Shown: one piece after another, positions 52,001-64,000 of the stretch
How the letters are laid out: every line of letters starts with the position of its first letter
Numbering within the stretch: the stretch's first letter is position 1
From: Struthidea cinerea
Lineage: Eukaryota; Chordata; Aves; Passeriformes; Corcoracidae
Direction of reading: 5' to 3'
Assembly (NCBI GenBank): GCA_013397865.1
Contig: VZTI01001175.1
Span: 1 to 64,000 of the forward strand
Length of the DNA: 64,000 bases
The notes under the pieces: generated by a model
What the model was told of the DNA's origin: nothing
What the model saw: only the letters and a program-made list of their open reading frames with translations
Databases searched by the model: none
Translations under genes and position numbers: made by a program

Positions 52001-53979
52001 TTCATGGCCCTCAGCATTTGCAGATGTGCTCCCCTTTGCTCATGGACCCTCTGGAAATCACTGGCAGATATCAGTGACTTCCTCTCCTACAGAGTGTGTT
52101 ATCTCATGAGGAAAGACCAGTCTGCCACAGCACTTGAATTAGGACTTGACATTCCCTTTTCTCACTTGAAGCACAGACCATTTGTTCCCCTTCTCTCAGG
52201 TGGCATATTTAAGTCCCTTGGGGAACGTTGCTAATTGAATGGGAAGTGAGACTGTCTGAGCCAGCAGAAAAGGCAGATGGCTACAACTGAGGGATAAGTC
52301 AGATGCAGTTCTAAATTCTGCTGCCAACTGAAAGCCCATGCATTGGAGACTGGGGGATTTCAGCAATGGCCTCAGTGTGAAGGTCATAACAGTGGATATT
52401 CTCTCTTTTCCATGCCTAGGTGATGACCAGAGAGGAGCTGTCTGATCACCACACCTGAGGCATAACCCCCTTAGGACTCTCTGGAGACATGCTCACCACC
52501 CAACCTGAAGGTTTCCTTGTAATGTTGACGTATATGGGATTTCATCCCCTTGAATTTGATATGAAATTGTTATCTTGCAGCCTTCAGAATCCCATAGAAA
52601 GCTTGGGAAGGAGCAGAGAGCAGTGTGGGAGACATGGAGGGCAGAACACCGTGCTATTCATATCTTGTAGCCCAGAAGAAAGGAAAGTCTTCAGACAGGT
52701 TCTACATTTCACTGACAGCCAACATGAACATTTTAAACCTGATGTTGATCAGCTGGAGCTGGACAAGAGCAAGAACACACACACACAGAGCTGCTGCTGC
52801 TTCTGGTGAATTCTGTATGAAATGGGGTGATCTCAGAGGCCTATGAACAACATACTCAAACAGCCAATCCCAGACCTTAGAAATGCAGGAGCAAGCAGCT
52901 AGATGCCCATCCACTTGGCAAAACAGGAGCAGGCTGAGTCTTGCTATGTTTCTGAGGCAATTAAAAACAAAACAGGCAAAGGGAGAGAGATATTGAGAGA
53001 GAGGGGGAAGGAATTTCCTCATTGCACATTAGAAGTACTACACAAAGGTTCAATTTTAAACCCCCACACCACAGTGTTTGCTGTCATTCTTTGTGGATCA
53101 CTCGATATCATCCCACCAGCCACAGCATCTGACATCAGCCTCTGTAGAGCAGCCTGTTGCAATACCAGGCTTCCACCTTTTCACAATCTCAGAGATAAGT
53201 ATGAGAAATACCCCTGTCCAATCCTGGTGGGATGGGCATGGTGGCAGCTGATTATGCCCCTGATATCACTTGTCTGGAGACAGCTCTCAGATGCAGAGGA
53301 AAACCCTGACTTCAGCTCTTTCACAAGAGATATTTAACTGCATCTTGACTGGTCAAACTCCGCCTGGAGTAACTACATTCAGCTCACACCCATCCTTGTC
53401 GCCTCAAACTGGCTGCAACAGCTGTTGGCGTGGTCTGGAGAGCAAGGCAGGCCCACAGCACTGCCAGATGCCGCCTCCCTGGGCCAGCTGAAGTGGCAGC
53501 TTCTCTGCCCTTCGGCCGCATCATTCATCTCCTGCCCAAAAGTGGCAATAGTGCAAATTTTCAGGCATGGCTAGAGTTTATCAGTGGCTGCATATGGCTG
53601 ATGGAGTGATCTTGCAGTGTAAGGTCTCTGTTCACCATCATAATACTGTGTCACACACTCTTCTCCTGAGCAGAGGTCAGGTTTTAAACAAGGACAGAGG
53701 AAAAGCAAGTTTAGATGCAGAAGATAAGACTGAGGCAGGAGAGATTAGAGCAGCCAGAGGAAAGCTGAAAGTCATACTGTGGCATCCCACTGCCTTCTAT
53801 CTGACAGACCTGGCTTTTAACCACCACCCCTGTGTGTCAGTTTGCGCAGTGATTGCTCCATGAATTTATTTACCAAGACAATCCAAGAAGAAAACAAAGA
53901 AAAAAAAAAACCCAGGAAGTTACTCAGATTACAAGTCTGCACAATTAAAACCTTGATATTTATGGCACTGTAAGACAGA
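49040..53979. other. Unique sequence, no gene seen
   Basis: 50090-50300 is AT-rich with isolated CpGs and TAAT cores. 51170 has a short C run. A 12-bp (AC)6 lies at 52775-52786. The 144-codon plus-strand frame at 52903-53337 has no recognisable domain. No recognised transposon. Confidence 0.55.
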
Positions 53980-54125
53980 GGCACATTAATAAATAATACT
54001 TTGCTCTTTTACAGCACTTTTCCTCTAATGATCTCCAAGCAAATTACAAGTTTTTGCTAACTGAGCTTCACCAAACCCCTGCAAGGCAAGGAATAGATAA
54101 ATTGAGTCCCTTTGCTCCCAGCCAA
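53980..54125 (-). mobile_element. Ancient amniote MIR-type SINE tail
   Basis: ATTAATAAATAATACTTTGC, then TCTTTTACAGCACTTTTCCT and AATGATCTCCAAGCAAATTA, is the reverse complement of the same terminal region seen at 48990-49038 (AACACTTTGAGATCCT...ATATAAATGCAAAG). The following CCCCTGCAAGGCAAGGAATA and AGATAAATTGAGTCCC fit the next inward blocks. The inner boundary is uncertain. Confidence 0.65.
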
Positions 54126-57100
54126 AGTTACGATCTCTGGGAGGGAAGCAATGTAATACACCAAAGCAGCACTGTCAAATGCATACAAGTACAAAAATAA
54201 GGCAAGTGCAGTATTTTTAACTGTTCAGCAATACCTAAAACACCAGCTCCAGCTGAGGCTTCACCATGCTGGGCACTACCTGACACACACTAATGATATT
54301 CCTTGAGCCAAGGACACAAGACATGCAAAGCATAAAAGAATGTGGGGTCAGGACAGGTAGGAAACCACCCAAGAAATGTCTTGCAGGCATTGCAGTGCTC
54401 TAATCAACACACAGCATGCCCTGGCTGCTTGGAGCTGGCACTGTTGCAGGAAGAATACTGTTTGAACACCTGAGTTATCAGGGTCCGGGCTTCCCTCAGG
54501 AAGGAGCTATGGCAGCATCTTTGGCATCCAGGGCCCAGACACAACAGAGGCACAGGGTAGCAGATGGCAGCAGGGCTGGGTGGCAGCCAGCTGGCTGGGT
54601 TACACAGAGCTGTTTGGGCAGCTGACCAAGGCCTCCAGATCACAGGAATGTCACCCAGGTGAGGACTGCAGAGCTGAGCAGATTCACATGTAACCAGAGG
54701 AGCCAGGAGCTGAAGTGGATGTAAGCTTCAGTCCCTGTATCACTCTGGAGTCCTTCCTTCCACTCCTTTATCCTTGTAAAGTGTGAGATTATCTCATGCA
54801 CTCTGAAAAAGAAAAGTCCTTCCTCCTGGGAGCAGAAAAAACTGCTGGGTTAGGACAGGGGGACCCCAAAGGCTTGAGTGCCTTCAGGCCACAATTCCGT
54901 GACTGATCCCTGTGGGCCTCGCACTAACACCATTATCTGCACTAGCTCCTGGGAGCTGAAGAAACCACCTCCGTTTTGCCCTTAAAGCTCAAGAGATTGA
55001 CCTTTGCTTATTCCTTCCCAAGCTTTTTAAAGCCAGGTCCTAAGTGTGCTGACTAATGATGGCAAGGTTTAGTGCAGACCAGGCTGTGCTGCAGTCAGAA
55101 CAAAGCCTGATGCTTGTCCCACGTGAGGAGGTGTGCAAAAGCAGAGAGATCCTTGTGATTTTTTGCACAGGTTGGCTTCTCCAAGCCCAAAACTGCAGGG
55201 CAAGCACAGCAGAGGGGCACTGCACAACTGCTGGGTGGGCTTGCTGCTCACTCTCTGGCCTACTGCCAAAGCCAGCTGATTTACCACCCTGTCAAGAAGA
55301 GAAATTAGATGCCCTGCTTAGAGGTTTATATTTATTGGAATAGAAAAAAAAACTCAACAAAAACCTACTCGGTGACTGCTAGAAATATGTGTAAACCAGT
55401 TAAACACACTTTATAAAACCTTACAACAATAATACACTTTTACTGAAACAATCACAGGAGCAATTTCACCTGTACTTACTGTCCAGTCATCTGAGCACAA
55501 ACAGCCCTGAGATTTATGTGCGAGTGGAAACATAATTTCTATTATCTCCAACATTAAACTTGGCAATGGAAAATCCCATGCCTGGAGTGCAAAATCAATT
55601 TCAATAACCAGAATAGCACGAAGTCAAAGGCAGGACTTGGAAAGGACATGAGTTTCTCAAATAGCCAGCCAGCTTTCTTTATAATGGGAATGCCACTGGG
55701 ATAGGATGGGATGGGCAATTGGACATTCTGGCTAGATTTTCTCTCTCAGCATGAAATATTGCTGTAGTTACATGAGGCGGGTTCTGGACCACAGTAGTGG
55801 CTCTCAGAGTTTGTTTTTCCTGTCAAACCCCACACTTGGGGCATACAAGACAGAAGAGAAATGACCGAACTGCAGGATTTAAGACTGCTTTTCACTGTAT
55901 CCAGGCCTGAAATACAGCTAGTCCAAAATGCTGGCTCTGATGCAGGACCAGCTGTGTCAGAACGAGACGTGCTAAATCCTGCAGGAGGTAATCTGCCCCC
56001 CATCCCAATCCTCACTGCAGCAAAGACATTGTTTGAGAGTTTCCTGGATAACAGGTTAGGGACACAGGTAGAGCCGATCCTGCCTTGGAGAAGGCAGATG
56101 AATTAGGTAACCTGCCAAGATCCATGCCAGACCGATTTGCTGCAGTTGCAAGACATTGCCTTAACCCTGGCACACAAGGCTTTATACTCTTCCCACTGTT
56201 GAGGTTTGAGGGTGACAGAGGGGAGTTGCTTTAAGTGTAACAACTCTGAATATTCCTTGTGCCAGCGACATACCAGCCCCCCCTCTAAGCTCACCCCAAA
56301 CTGCCATAATCTGCTTTGGAGGCAAAATGCAGACAGCTTGCCGAGCTGCAAAGATACAGACACCTGTACCCAGGATTTGCACCAGCTCAGATGTGATGGC
56401 ATGAGCTCCAGAGGTTCCTGAAGTCACCAAGCCATTCCTAGAAGTACCAGCTGCAGATGGGGAAAGCTGCAAGTATGGGCTTGGAAGTGATGCCTTCACA
56501 CACTTGCATTTATGCACTCTCTTTTAGGGCCTATTCGCTGGGGACTACTTTACAGAAAGCTGGAGCGACAGTACTGCTGAACCAAGTACTCAGATCCTCA
56601 ATGCACCCTTGTGCAGACAGCACTTCAGCTGCCCTTTCCCGCACTTCCTGTGCTTTCCAGGGAGTCATGCCGGGTTTTAATCCATTACTCCACCCTCTGG
56701 GAACCACAACAGGCTGGTACTAGGACACCTTTGCTCTGTAAAGGCAAATTCTTTGCTCACACGTTGCAAACACCGTAGGTTCCCTTCTGCAGTAAATTCA
56801 TGATGCAAGCACAGAACCAGCACTTCAAGTTTATCAGAAAAGACATAGCACACAGACACGAAAACCTTCTAAAAGAGGCAGTAAAAAATTAAATGCCATC
56901 TTCAGTGCAAGAATATTCACAAGTCAAAGAGCTGAGCCTCTGCCATGAACTACAATCAGGAAATGAACCCAAGGCATGAACCTCTCTCCCAGCTCCCCTC
57001 ACTCATGTCTGTATGATAACCAACAGCCAGCGCTGCAGAAGAGGAGAGAGACTCCTGAGTGATCCTCCCTAATAGATTCGTCTTTTATCATGTTTTCATG

Positions 57101-60100
57101 ACCTTTGTAAAAGGCAATTTAAATTCTAATTGTCCTGTGAGCACCACAGGAATCAATTAGTGACAAGAGATGTTAATTGTGCAGACTGGGAGGAGGCATT
57201 GCTGGGCTGCTCAGCTCCAACATGGGGTTAAGAGCCCAGGGGAATGCTGGGATGGTTGGGGCTTTAATCAGTCCTCCCTTTCTAACAGTTTCCATGTTGT
57301 GCTGCAGTTGTCAAGGTCCATTAGTCTTCCGGAGCACTGAACGAAGCAGTGGCATTCCCTTCACTCCTGCACTCCCCAAGCACATGCACAAAGGATCAGA
57401 AGGAACTGCCACTGAGAAAGCAACTACTAAAACCTCACTCTCTTTTTGTTCTTGCTTCCCCTCCCTACAGACCCTGCATAGAAATCAGGTCTTGGGCACT
57501 GGCTATTATAAAGCAAATGCTTAATGTTGGTGGGCTCTAAGGGAGGTGAGCCTGGTCCTGTCACCTAAAGATCCAGCTTGAGCTGTGCATGAAAAGGAAA
57601 CCCTCCTGGTTTTGTACCAGGGCACAGTGTTTCTCCATGAAGACGCTGGCACTGATCACACTGACCCTTGAAATGCCAGACAAAGGGCAGGCTGAATGAC
57701 CAGTATTTAGACCACACAGGCATGGAAAATTTGTCTCAGCCAGAACGAGAACATGCAGCTCAACAGACTGTCCAGCCCACCCTGGCACAGGCACCTCTCA
57801 GTAAAAGAGGACTTGGCACAAGTAATCAGGTGCACCCTGAGATACACCATTTGTTACCTACTTCCCCTCAGGGGAAAGTAGTGCTACCCTCACCTGTGCC
57901 TCCTGGCTGGCAGGCAGCTGTGCACAGGAGAGTCACACAGTGGTTCAGGAGTCCTCAGCATCTCCAAGACATAACTTTATGCCAGGAAAACTTGTGCTGT
58001 ACCAAGTCATGCATCTGGGATGGTTAAATCCCCACCATTATTTTCTATTAAATACCATCACAGACCACTATCACCACCTAAATCCCTCTACGTTACCCAC
58101 TTGGCCAACCATCAATCTTGGGAGCTGCCTTGGGTAGGTGCTGTGCCTTAATTACTTCTCTTCTGCCTGAAACAGAGTAAATGTTCTTTTTTTCTCAGTA
58201 AATGTCGTTCTTGGGAATGCTCTCCCCATGGATACAGATTGATTTGGTTTTTAATTATGTTCTATTTTTTACATGTGTCACATTCTCTAGCCTCTGGAAT
58301 AGGTGATTAGCACCATTTTCTAAGGAGCACTAAACACAATGGGAACGTCCTGTATGACACTCCATTTCATATCCTAGTGACATTATTGTCATTTTTTAAA
58401 CTGAGCTTTAGGCACCCCACCCAGAAGAGAGGAGAAGAGAGAAGACTTCAGAGTCTGTGGAAGTCTCAGTTCCGATCCTTGATGGTGGCATCAGAACCTT
58501 CCCTTAATTTATGAGTATGAAGCTAAGCATAGCTTTAGCTACCTGTAATTTGGAAGAGATAGTTAACCTGCTTACCAGAAATCTTAGTATTTTTATTGCA
58601 AATCCCACATGCAGGAAGTTTTCTGAGGGCAGCAAGGCTCGAGCACACTGGGAGGATACTAGATGGAGGATGGCCTAGGTCAGAAAGGTTGCTTAGGGAC
58701 TAAGTAAGCCAGAGGGAGCATGTGGTATGGCCAGGTTTGATGTGCAAGCCAGAGGGGCAGAAAGGAGCCTGGAATTAGTGTCACACTGAAATTTTTGAGA
58801 CATATCCTCTGCAGGGGACTCAGAGCTTCACACCAGCACAATGGATTCCTGTGGCGCAAACGGGAAGAAAACCTGGCAGGTGTGAAGTGCAATCCCCACA
58901 GGAGGTTCCTCCCATCCCTTGCCAGATAGTCCTTTCCAGCTGCCACATCCATTTGCCTGAGCAGTGGAACAAGGCCGGTTTCACTTCCAACAGTACAGAA
59001 TTAGCGACTTCTCTACTCACCCTCTGCCCAGTGCTTCTACAGAGCCTTTTCTGAATTTCCATTAAAAATAATAATGCATTTGGTTCTGCTTCACAAGGCC
59101 CATTGGTCACCTGCCTGTATCTCTTTCAGACTCCACTAGTTCCTCCTTTCTTCCACCAGCATAATCATTTTACGCTCTCATCTTTTCCTTCCATTATTTG
59201 GGTGATTGTGGACACGTTTTTATTGCTGAGATTTACAAAATAACTCAGTCAACCCTTACACAGCAGAGCTGTCACTGCTCTAGAAGTGGGAAGGAGCGAT
59301 TGTGTGAGTTGATCCCCACACCACACACATGGCTCTTGAGATGCAGCTGATCAGTCTCAAACCTGGGGTTACCCGAGCCCCACAAGGCAGAGCCCAGGGC
59401 TGGCACGCACAGTGCGACACAGGCTCCTGGCACAGATGGGAGGGGGTTTGTTCTGGTGCATCGCGTCCTCTGCAAGGTTTGATGCCCTCACACAAAATTA
59501 GCGAACAGTGAACCCCATGTTTTCAAATCAAACGGGAAACAAGTGCCTTCTGAAGGACCATGACAGAACTAAGTAAAACAGGCTCATCCATCACAAGATT
59601 CCCTGAGGCACCACCTGCCCGTGCCTAGGGACCAGCTGAGCAGTGAAACTCCCTCTGGAGGCTGCTAATGCCTTCCTCTGCTCTCTGAAAAGGATGACAG
59701 AGGCAGGCTCACTCCTTCCTTTCCCACTTCATTCATTCCCCAGCATCTGCATTGCGTGCTGACACAGCCTGCACTATCCCTGAGCATTCAGGGAAGGCGG
59801 GAGGAGCTCCAGCCAAACCCACGGCCTCAGCAAAGGCTGCATTCACAGCCAGCCACTCAGCACAACAGGGAAGCCTCGTGTGCAAGCAGCTCCTGGATAG
59901 GAGCTGATGTAAAGAGCTGCCAGAGGAAACCTTTTTCTGGGCATGGCAGCTTCTAACACTTCCATAAATCCAAGGAATTAGTCTGCATAACATCTAATCT
60001 GCTAATAACATGGATATTGTATATTATATGTGCACATACGATAGATATTAAATACAGAGGTGTTAATACCAAAAATCATAAAGTGTATCATACACACCTA

Positions 60101-61405
60101 ATTACCAGTCGTTACTCCAGACAGAGCCAGTTTTGCCTATGCCTTTATCTTCAGCATTGAGTGTGCCTTAGGGGTCCTGATTTTCCTAATCCTAATCCTA
60201 AATGTAATCGTTAACCTTCCTTTTAACCCTCCAAAATTGCTGCCCTGAATGCCTCCTGTGATGCTGTTACTTATTCACAGTTAAAGGCAGCATTATTTCA
60301 TCAGCCCATCTACCTCTTGCTCTCTTGATTCCCTCTATTCACAGGCAGCTTTGCTTCTTTCCTTTTTCTGTTCACCTGGAATAGCCTGTAATGGCTCCCC
60401 CATGGATCTTCACTACCCACCTGTCTCAGTCCAGGCGGGACAGCTGGAATCAGGTGCCTTGCTGAGAGCAGGGACTGGTGGTTTTCATGAGCTGAACTGT
60501 GCCCAAGGCAGGTGCTAAAGCTTCACCAACTTTTGCTTTTTTTTTTCCTCTTTTGCTCCTGCAAGGCTGGTCCCATACAAAAGGAGAGAGGCCCAAGCAC
60601 AGGTACCTTCAAAACCACACCAGATTCTACCCCGCAGCAACCAAACATCTCTTCAACCAGATGCTAAAAGGAAAGAAAGGGAGTGAAAAACAAGCAGCAG
60701 TTATGAGAACTGGGCTACAGAGAGCAGCCAGCGAGACAGAAATTTCATTTGCCAAGTAGGAACTTAAATTGATTGGCTTCTAGTAGCATGGAGTGAATGC
60801 TGACAAAAATTTGACTTAAAAGCTACCATTATTTTTCAAAACCATTTCCCCCAGCTGCCAGAAAATACAGCCACATTCAAAAGCTACAAGAAAACATATC
60901 AAGTTTCACCAAGTGAATTGCAGCCAAGTTCCCATGATGGCACCTGGCACTGACCACTTCAGAACAAAGTCATGGCACTGAGTACTACAAGCCACTGAGT
61001 CCAGCAGCAAAAATGCTTCTTCTTTATTTTACTTATTTTATCTTTGTAGCACCAGCCATGCCTGTACCACGTCCATATAGCCCTGAGGCTACGTATATAA
61101 CTCAGCCTCCTGCTGACAAAAAAAAAAAAAAAGAATTTGGCTCTCAGCACCAACTCAGACCATTTGTGTCTGGGCAGGGACTGATGATGGAGCCTGGCAC
61201 AAAGTCTTTGGCTGGCTCTAAAACACTCGTTCCTGTGTCTGGCCATCAGGATGCTTTGGTGGAGCTGTGCTCGCCTTGCTGGGAAACATTAACCTCTCCT
61301 CAGGAGCTCTGCTAGAAACTGCTGCCCTTTCGTGTTCACTACAGTCTGATGCAGAAGAGAAAACCATTGTGTTCCCTCTATGCTGGGGTGTCTCATTTTT
61401 CCCCA
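54126..61405. other. Unique sequence, no gene seen
   Basis: Frames reach 119 codons (57668-58027), none recognised. 57060-57180 and 59980-60110 are AT-rich and non-repetitive. 58375-58470 has faint MIR-like wording on the minus strand. Three near-perfect CCTAAT/CCTAAA units lie at 60185-60202. Homopolymer runs: 11 T near 60536-60546 and 15 A at 61118-61132. Confidence 0.55.
61118..61132. repeat. Poly(A) tract (15 A)
   Basis: An uninterrupted run of 15 A with no recognisable retrocopied gene upstream. Simple sequence. Confidence 0.8.
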
Positions 61406-61722
61406 ATCATAGAATTGTATAGGTTGGAAAAGATCCCTACAATCATCAAGTCCATTCATTTGCCCAGCACAGCCAAGGCCGCCTCTAACCCATGTCCCCA
61501 AGTGCCCCATCCACACAGCTTTTAAATCCCTCCAGGGATGGTGATTCCACCACTGCCCTGGGCAGCCTGTGACAGGCTTGACAACCCTTTTGATGAAGAA
61601 AATTTGCCTAATAGCCAATCTAAACCTCCCTTAGTGCATCTTGAAACTGTTTCCTCTTGTCTTGTTGCTTGTTACCTGGGAGAAGAGACTGACCCCCACC
61701 TGGCTACAACCTCCTCTCAGGT
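61406..61722 (-). mobile_element. CR1-family LINE fragment, diverged subfamily
   Basis: It starts with AATCATAGAATTGTATAGGT and continues through TTGGAAAAGATCCCTA, CCATCCACACAGCTTTTAAA, TCCCTCCAGGGATGG, ACCACTGCCCTGGGCAGCCT, CCAATCTAAACCTCCCTTAG and GGAGAAGAGACTGACCCCCA to ACCTCCTCTCAGGT. These are CR1 3'-UTR blocks in reverse complement. The AGGTTGGAAAAGA wording differs from the TTGGGTTGGAAGGGACC type at 2780 and 14862, which points to another CR1 subfamily. At about 317 bp it is one of the two longest CR1 copies here. It has no coding capacity. Confidence 0.93.
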
Positions 61723-64000
61723 TCTGTCTGATGCAGGGATATTTTAGTAACTGTTCACCTGCTTTTCCCTGTTTACCGAAACTGAGGTTTTGCAAGGAAA
61801 ATGTGCCACTGTGGCCAGAAAACAGTATCTGTGCATCATGGGACTTGTCTCAACTCTGTGTTACACAAGCTGATGGTCTTTGGACAGTGTCTAAAACAGC
61901 CTTTCCAAAGCTGAGACACCCAACCTTTTCCTGGAATCTAAGTTGCAAGGAAATGAAAGTACGGGGAGTTGACATGACTGCAAACAGCAGCTGGCTTTAA
62001 AGGTTTTTTTACTTATATTTGTGTAGATACAAGAGCAGAGGAGCTTTCTGTGTTGCTGTCCCTTCAGTTGGTGGTACATCCCTGATAATGTTCCTAAAAC
62101 TGGCATTCTTTTGTCAGTTTGAGAGTCCCACATTTTGCCAGGAACTCATGAGCTGGGGAAGACTGCTGGGGCACACAAGCCGTGGCCGAAGCAGCTCCGT
62201 GGGGAGGCACTGGGGTCTCTGTCCCACAGGAGGGAACAGGGCAGGCACCTCTATGAGTGAGCCTGCAGCCTCCCGCTGCCGGCTGCCACGGGGCAGAAAT
62301 CTGTTAGAGCAGCCAGGGCTGCAATTAAAGTGTTGTTTGTCCGTGGGGCGGGGGGGAATGTGCGTGCAGACCGAGAGCACGGAAAAATCGGATCTGAGCT
62401 GAAGCTAATGAGAGGAAACAAGATTGTTTTAACAGCGGCAGCCACTGGGTGGTAGAGTCTGCTACCGAGAGAGGTGGCCAAGGAAGTGCCGCAGCCAGGG
62501 GCCACAGTGGTCCATGGAGAGTACGAACTACTAGCACAGGGATGCCCTAAAAATCCTGGGGTCAACTAAACCCCAATGGTCCTGCCAGCCCCACTCTCAC
62601 AGGTCATATCAAATGAAAGCAGAAGGAGCGTGTCCTTCGTCAAAAGGAGTGCACAGGGTTACACTGAACCCCCCAATTAAACTGAGGCAAGATGGATAAC
62701 ACAAAAATCAGCTCCAAGATCAATATTTCTATTCATTTACAAGCACAACAAGGTTAGAGAGGTGAGCAGAGTAAATAATTAACTCATTTACAGGATTTTG
62801 CCTTTTTTTTTTCCAAACCAAGTCATTTTATTCTCCTGGGTGATTAGCTATGCAGTTGACATTAATCACAACTGCAGCAATTATTTGAAGTATTTGATTA
62901 ATCAATCCAGAGGAAAAAGAGAGCTAGGCCAAACTACCCTTGCTGCACAGCCCTGTTGGTCAATCAGTCAATACACAGGTGCTGGCTTTCAGAAAGGTGA
63001 CACGTTGCCCGCTGGGTATAACGAGTCCTCTGGCTGGCTGGATACAGCAGTAAGATGGATAAAACACTTCAGATGGGGAAGATGCAGACCATGATGCTTT
63101 CCAGCTGAATTAAAGAGTATTTATTAATGCTATACTTGCTGAATTGGGATTCTCAACTTGTGGCCCTCCAGCGCAAATACAATCAAATGCTTGCCCAGAC
63201 CTGATGATACACACGAAAAGTACCATTACACAGCAGCGTGTGTCAGCCAACACTGGCAGGTGGCTGAAACTCCTAACTCTTTCCTTCTCATCTATAATAT
63301 GAGAAGTGATTTCAATTAGGGAATAACAAGAAGCATAGAAGGTGGTCTGAGCATTATTATTATTATAAGATCAGGTTGGAAAAGATCAGGTGTATACTTT
63401 CTTTTTCTTGCTATTTTTCCTTCTAATAATCGTTCCTGGAGTTCCTGTTTACAACTCCTACTCCTGGTAGCAGTGATCTTCAAACTTAATTGGAAGAAAC
63501 TCCAGACTTGGTAAACCACCGAAATCAAATTTCAGCACCTTTTTGACAATTCTCACACCTACCAACAGACAGCTGGTAATGTGCTATATTATAATACAGT
63601 CTCATCTGGTTTTGCTCTGGATTAGGCTGCTGCTTTCAAAAATGCAAATGTTAACTCCCAGAACAAACTTTGCTTGATGATGTTAAGCTTATGTGTAAAC
63701 TGAAATGCAGTAGACTTTCATTACAAGAGCTCAACCATTTAAAAAGATGAAAATTACAAGATGGGGCACATTTTTAAAACAAATATTGGAACATTTAACC
63801 TGTATTTTATTGATTATGTTTCCCCATCTAACACTTCTACTGCTGCATATAAATGAAACTAACATTTCTTTAACACAAAAACTGTAAAGGATCAAAAATC
63901 TTTTGGACTGCTACAACTCCTTCAGGGAATTTGCCTCATGATCGTGGCAGTGCAAAGTTCTGCTGTGTGGCAGCTCATTGCACTCTTTCCTGGGCACAAC
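61723..64000. other. Unique sequence, no gene seen
   Basis: 62150-62500 is GC-richer with scattered CpGs but below island density. 62780-62910 is AT-rich with the palindrome cluster listed separately. 63340-63370 contains an (ATT)n run. Frames up to 127 codons (62019-62402) are not recognised. Confidence 0.55.
62842..62905. promoter_or_regulatory. Candidate homeodomain/E-box palindrome cluster
   Basis: Four TAATC/GATTA cores lie within 62 bp (62842-62846, 62863-62867, 62896-62900, 62899-62903); the last two form the perfect 12-bp palindrome TTGATTAATCAA at 62894-62905. A perfect 8-bp inverted repeat TGCAGTTG (62851-62858) / CAACTGCA (62869-62876), each arm containing an E-box-type CAGTTG, brackets the second TAATC. 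About 0.12 such cores would be expected by chance in this length. Binding by homeodomain (K50 class) and bHLH factors is inferred from motif similarity only. Confidence 0.3.

Noticed and set aside
58375..58470. Possible reverse-complement MIR block around TTTTTTAAACTGAGCTTTAG
   Set aside because: Too diverged to separate from background by eye.
60185..60202. Three CCTAAT/CCTAAA units, telomere-like
   Set aside because: Units are not the vertebrate CCCTAA repeat and only three occur.
61030..61060. Pyrimidine tract followed by TTTGTAG, like a 3' splice site
   Set aside because: The following frame is short, ends in a poly(A) run and has no matching donor; such sites are common by chance.
1..64000. 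Search for tRNA, rRNA, snRNA, microRNA hairpins and CRISPR-like arrays
   Set aside because: No cloverleaf boxes, conserved RNA signatures or regularly spaced repeats were seen by eye. A covariance-model scan would be decisive.

Overview
This window is vertebrate nuclear DNA, almost certainly from a bird. The evidence is four copies of the avian CR1 LINE 3' end, three of them (2780, 14862, 17450) with the typical terminal block around AGAATCATAGAATGG or its reverse complement. There are also several worn copies of an amniote MIR/CORE-type SINE, the density of recent repeats is low, and composition is patchy with no operon-like packing. I cannot name the species or the chromosome.

No protein-coding gene, exon or structured RNA gene could be supported. 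The longest open frames are 208, 185, 176 and 164 codons. About that many are expected by chance in six frames over 64 kb (my estimate, using a stop probability of 3/64 per codon, is one to a few frames of 160 codons or more). None shows a recognisable domain, and no frame connects into a gene model. The window is best read as intergenic DNA or the interior of one large intron.

Layout. 1-1051 is a GC- and CpG-dense block that looks like an endogenous-retrovirus LTR (identity tentative), with two CTCF-like motifs 48 bp apart. 1052-14861 is unique DNA with one CR1 (2780-2927) and a GATA-motif-rich AT stretch (3.7-4.1 kb). 14862-17606 holds two further CR1 copies in opposite orientations, both internally deleted. 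17607-28448 is unique, with a C-rich block and octamer pair near 22 kb and an AT-rich interval at 24-28 kb. 28449-54125 holds several ancient SINE relics (28.4, 35.6, 39.0, 48.8 and 54.0 kb) and one unclassified repeat candidate (42.16-42.42 kb). 54126-64000 holds a more diverged CR1 (61406-61722) and a compact homeodomain/E-box palindrome cluster at 62.84-62.91 kb.

If the window does anything, it is probably cis-regulatory. Several unique stretches carry clustered transcription-factor-like motifs. Whether they are conserved cannot be judged from one sequence, so they are listed with low confidence. I found no sign of an undescribed multi-gene system.
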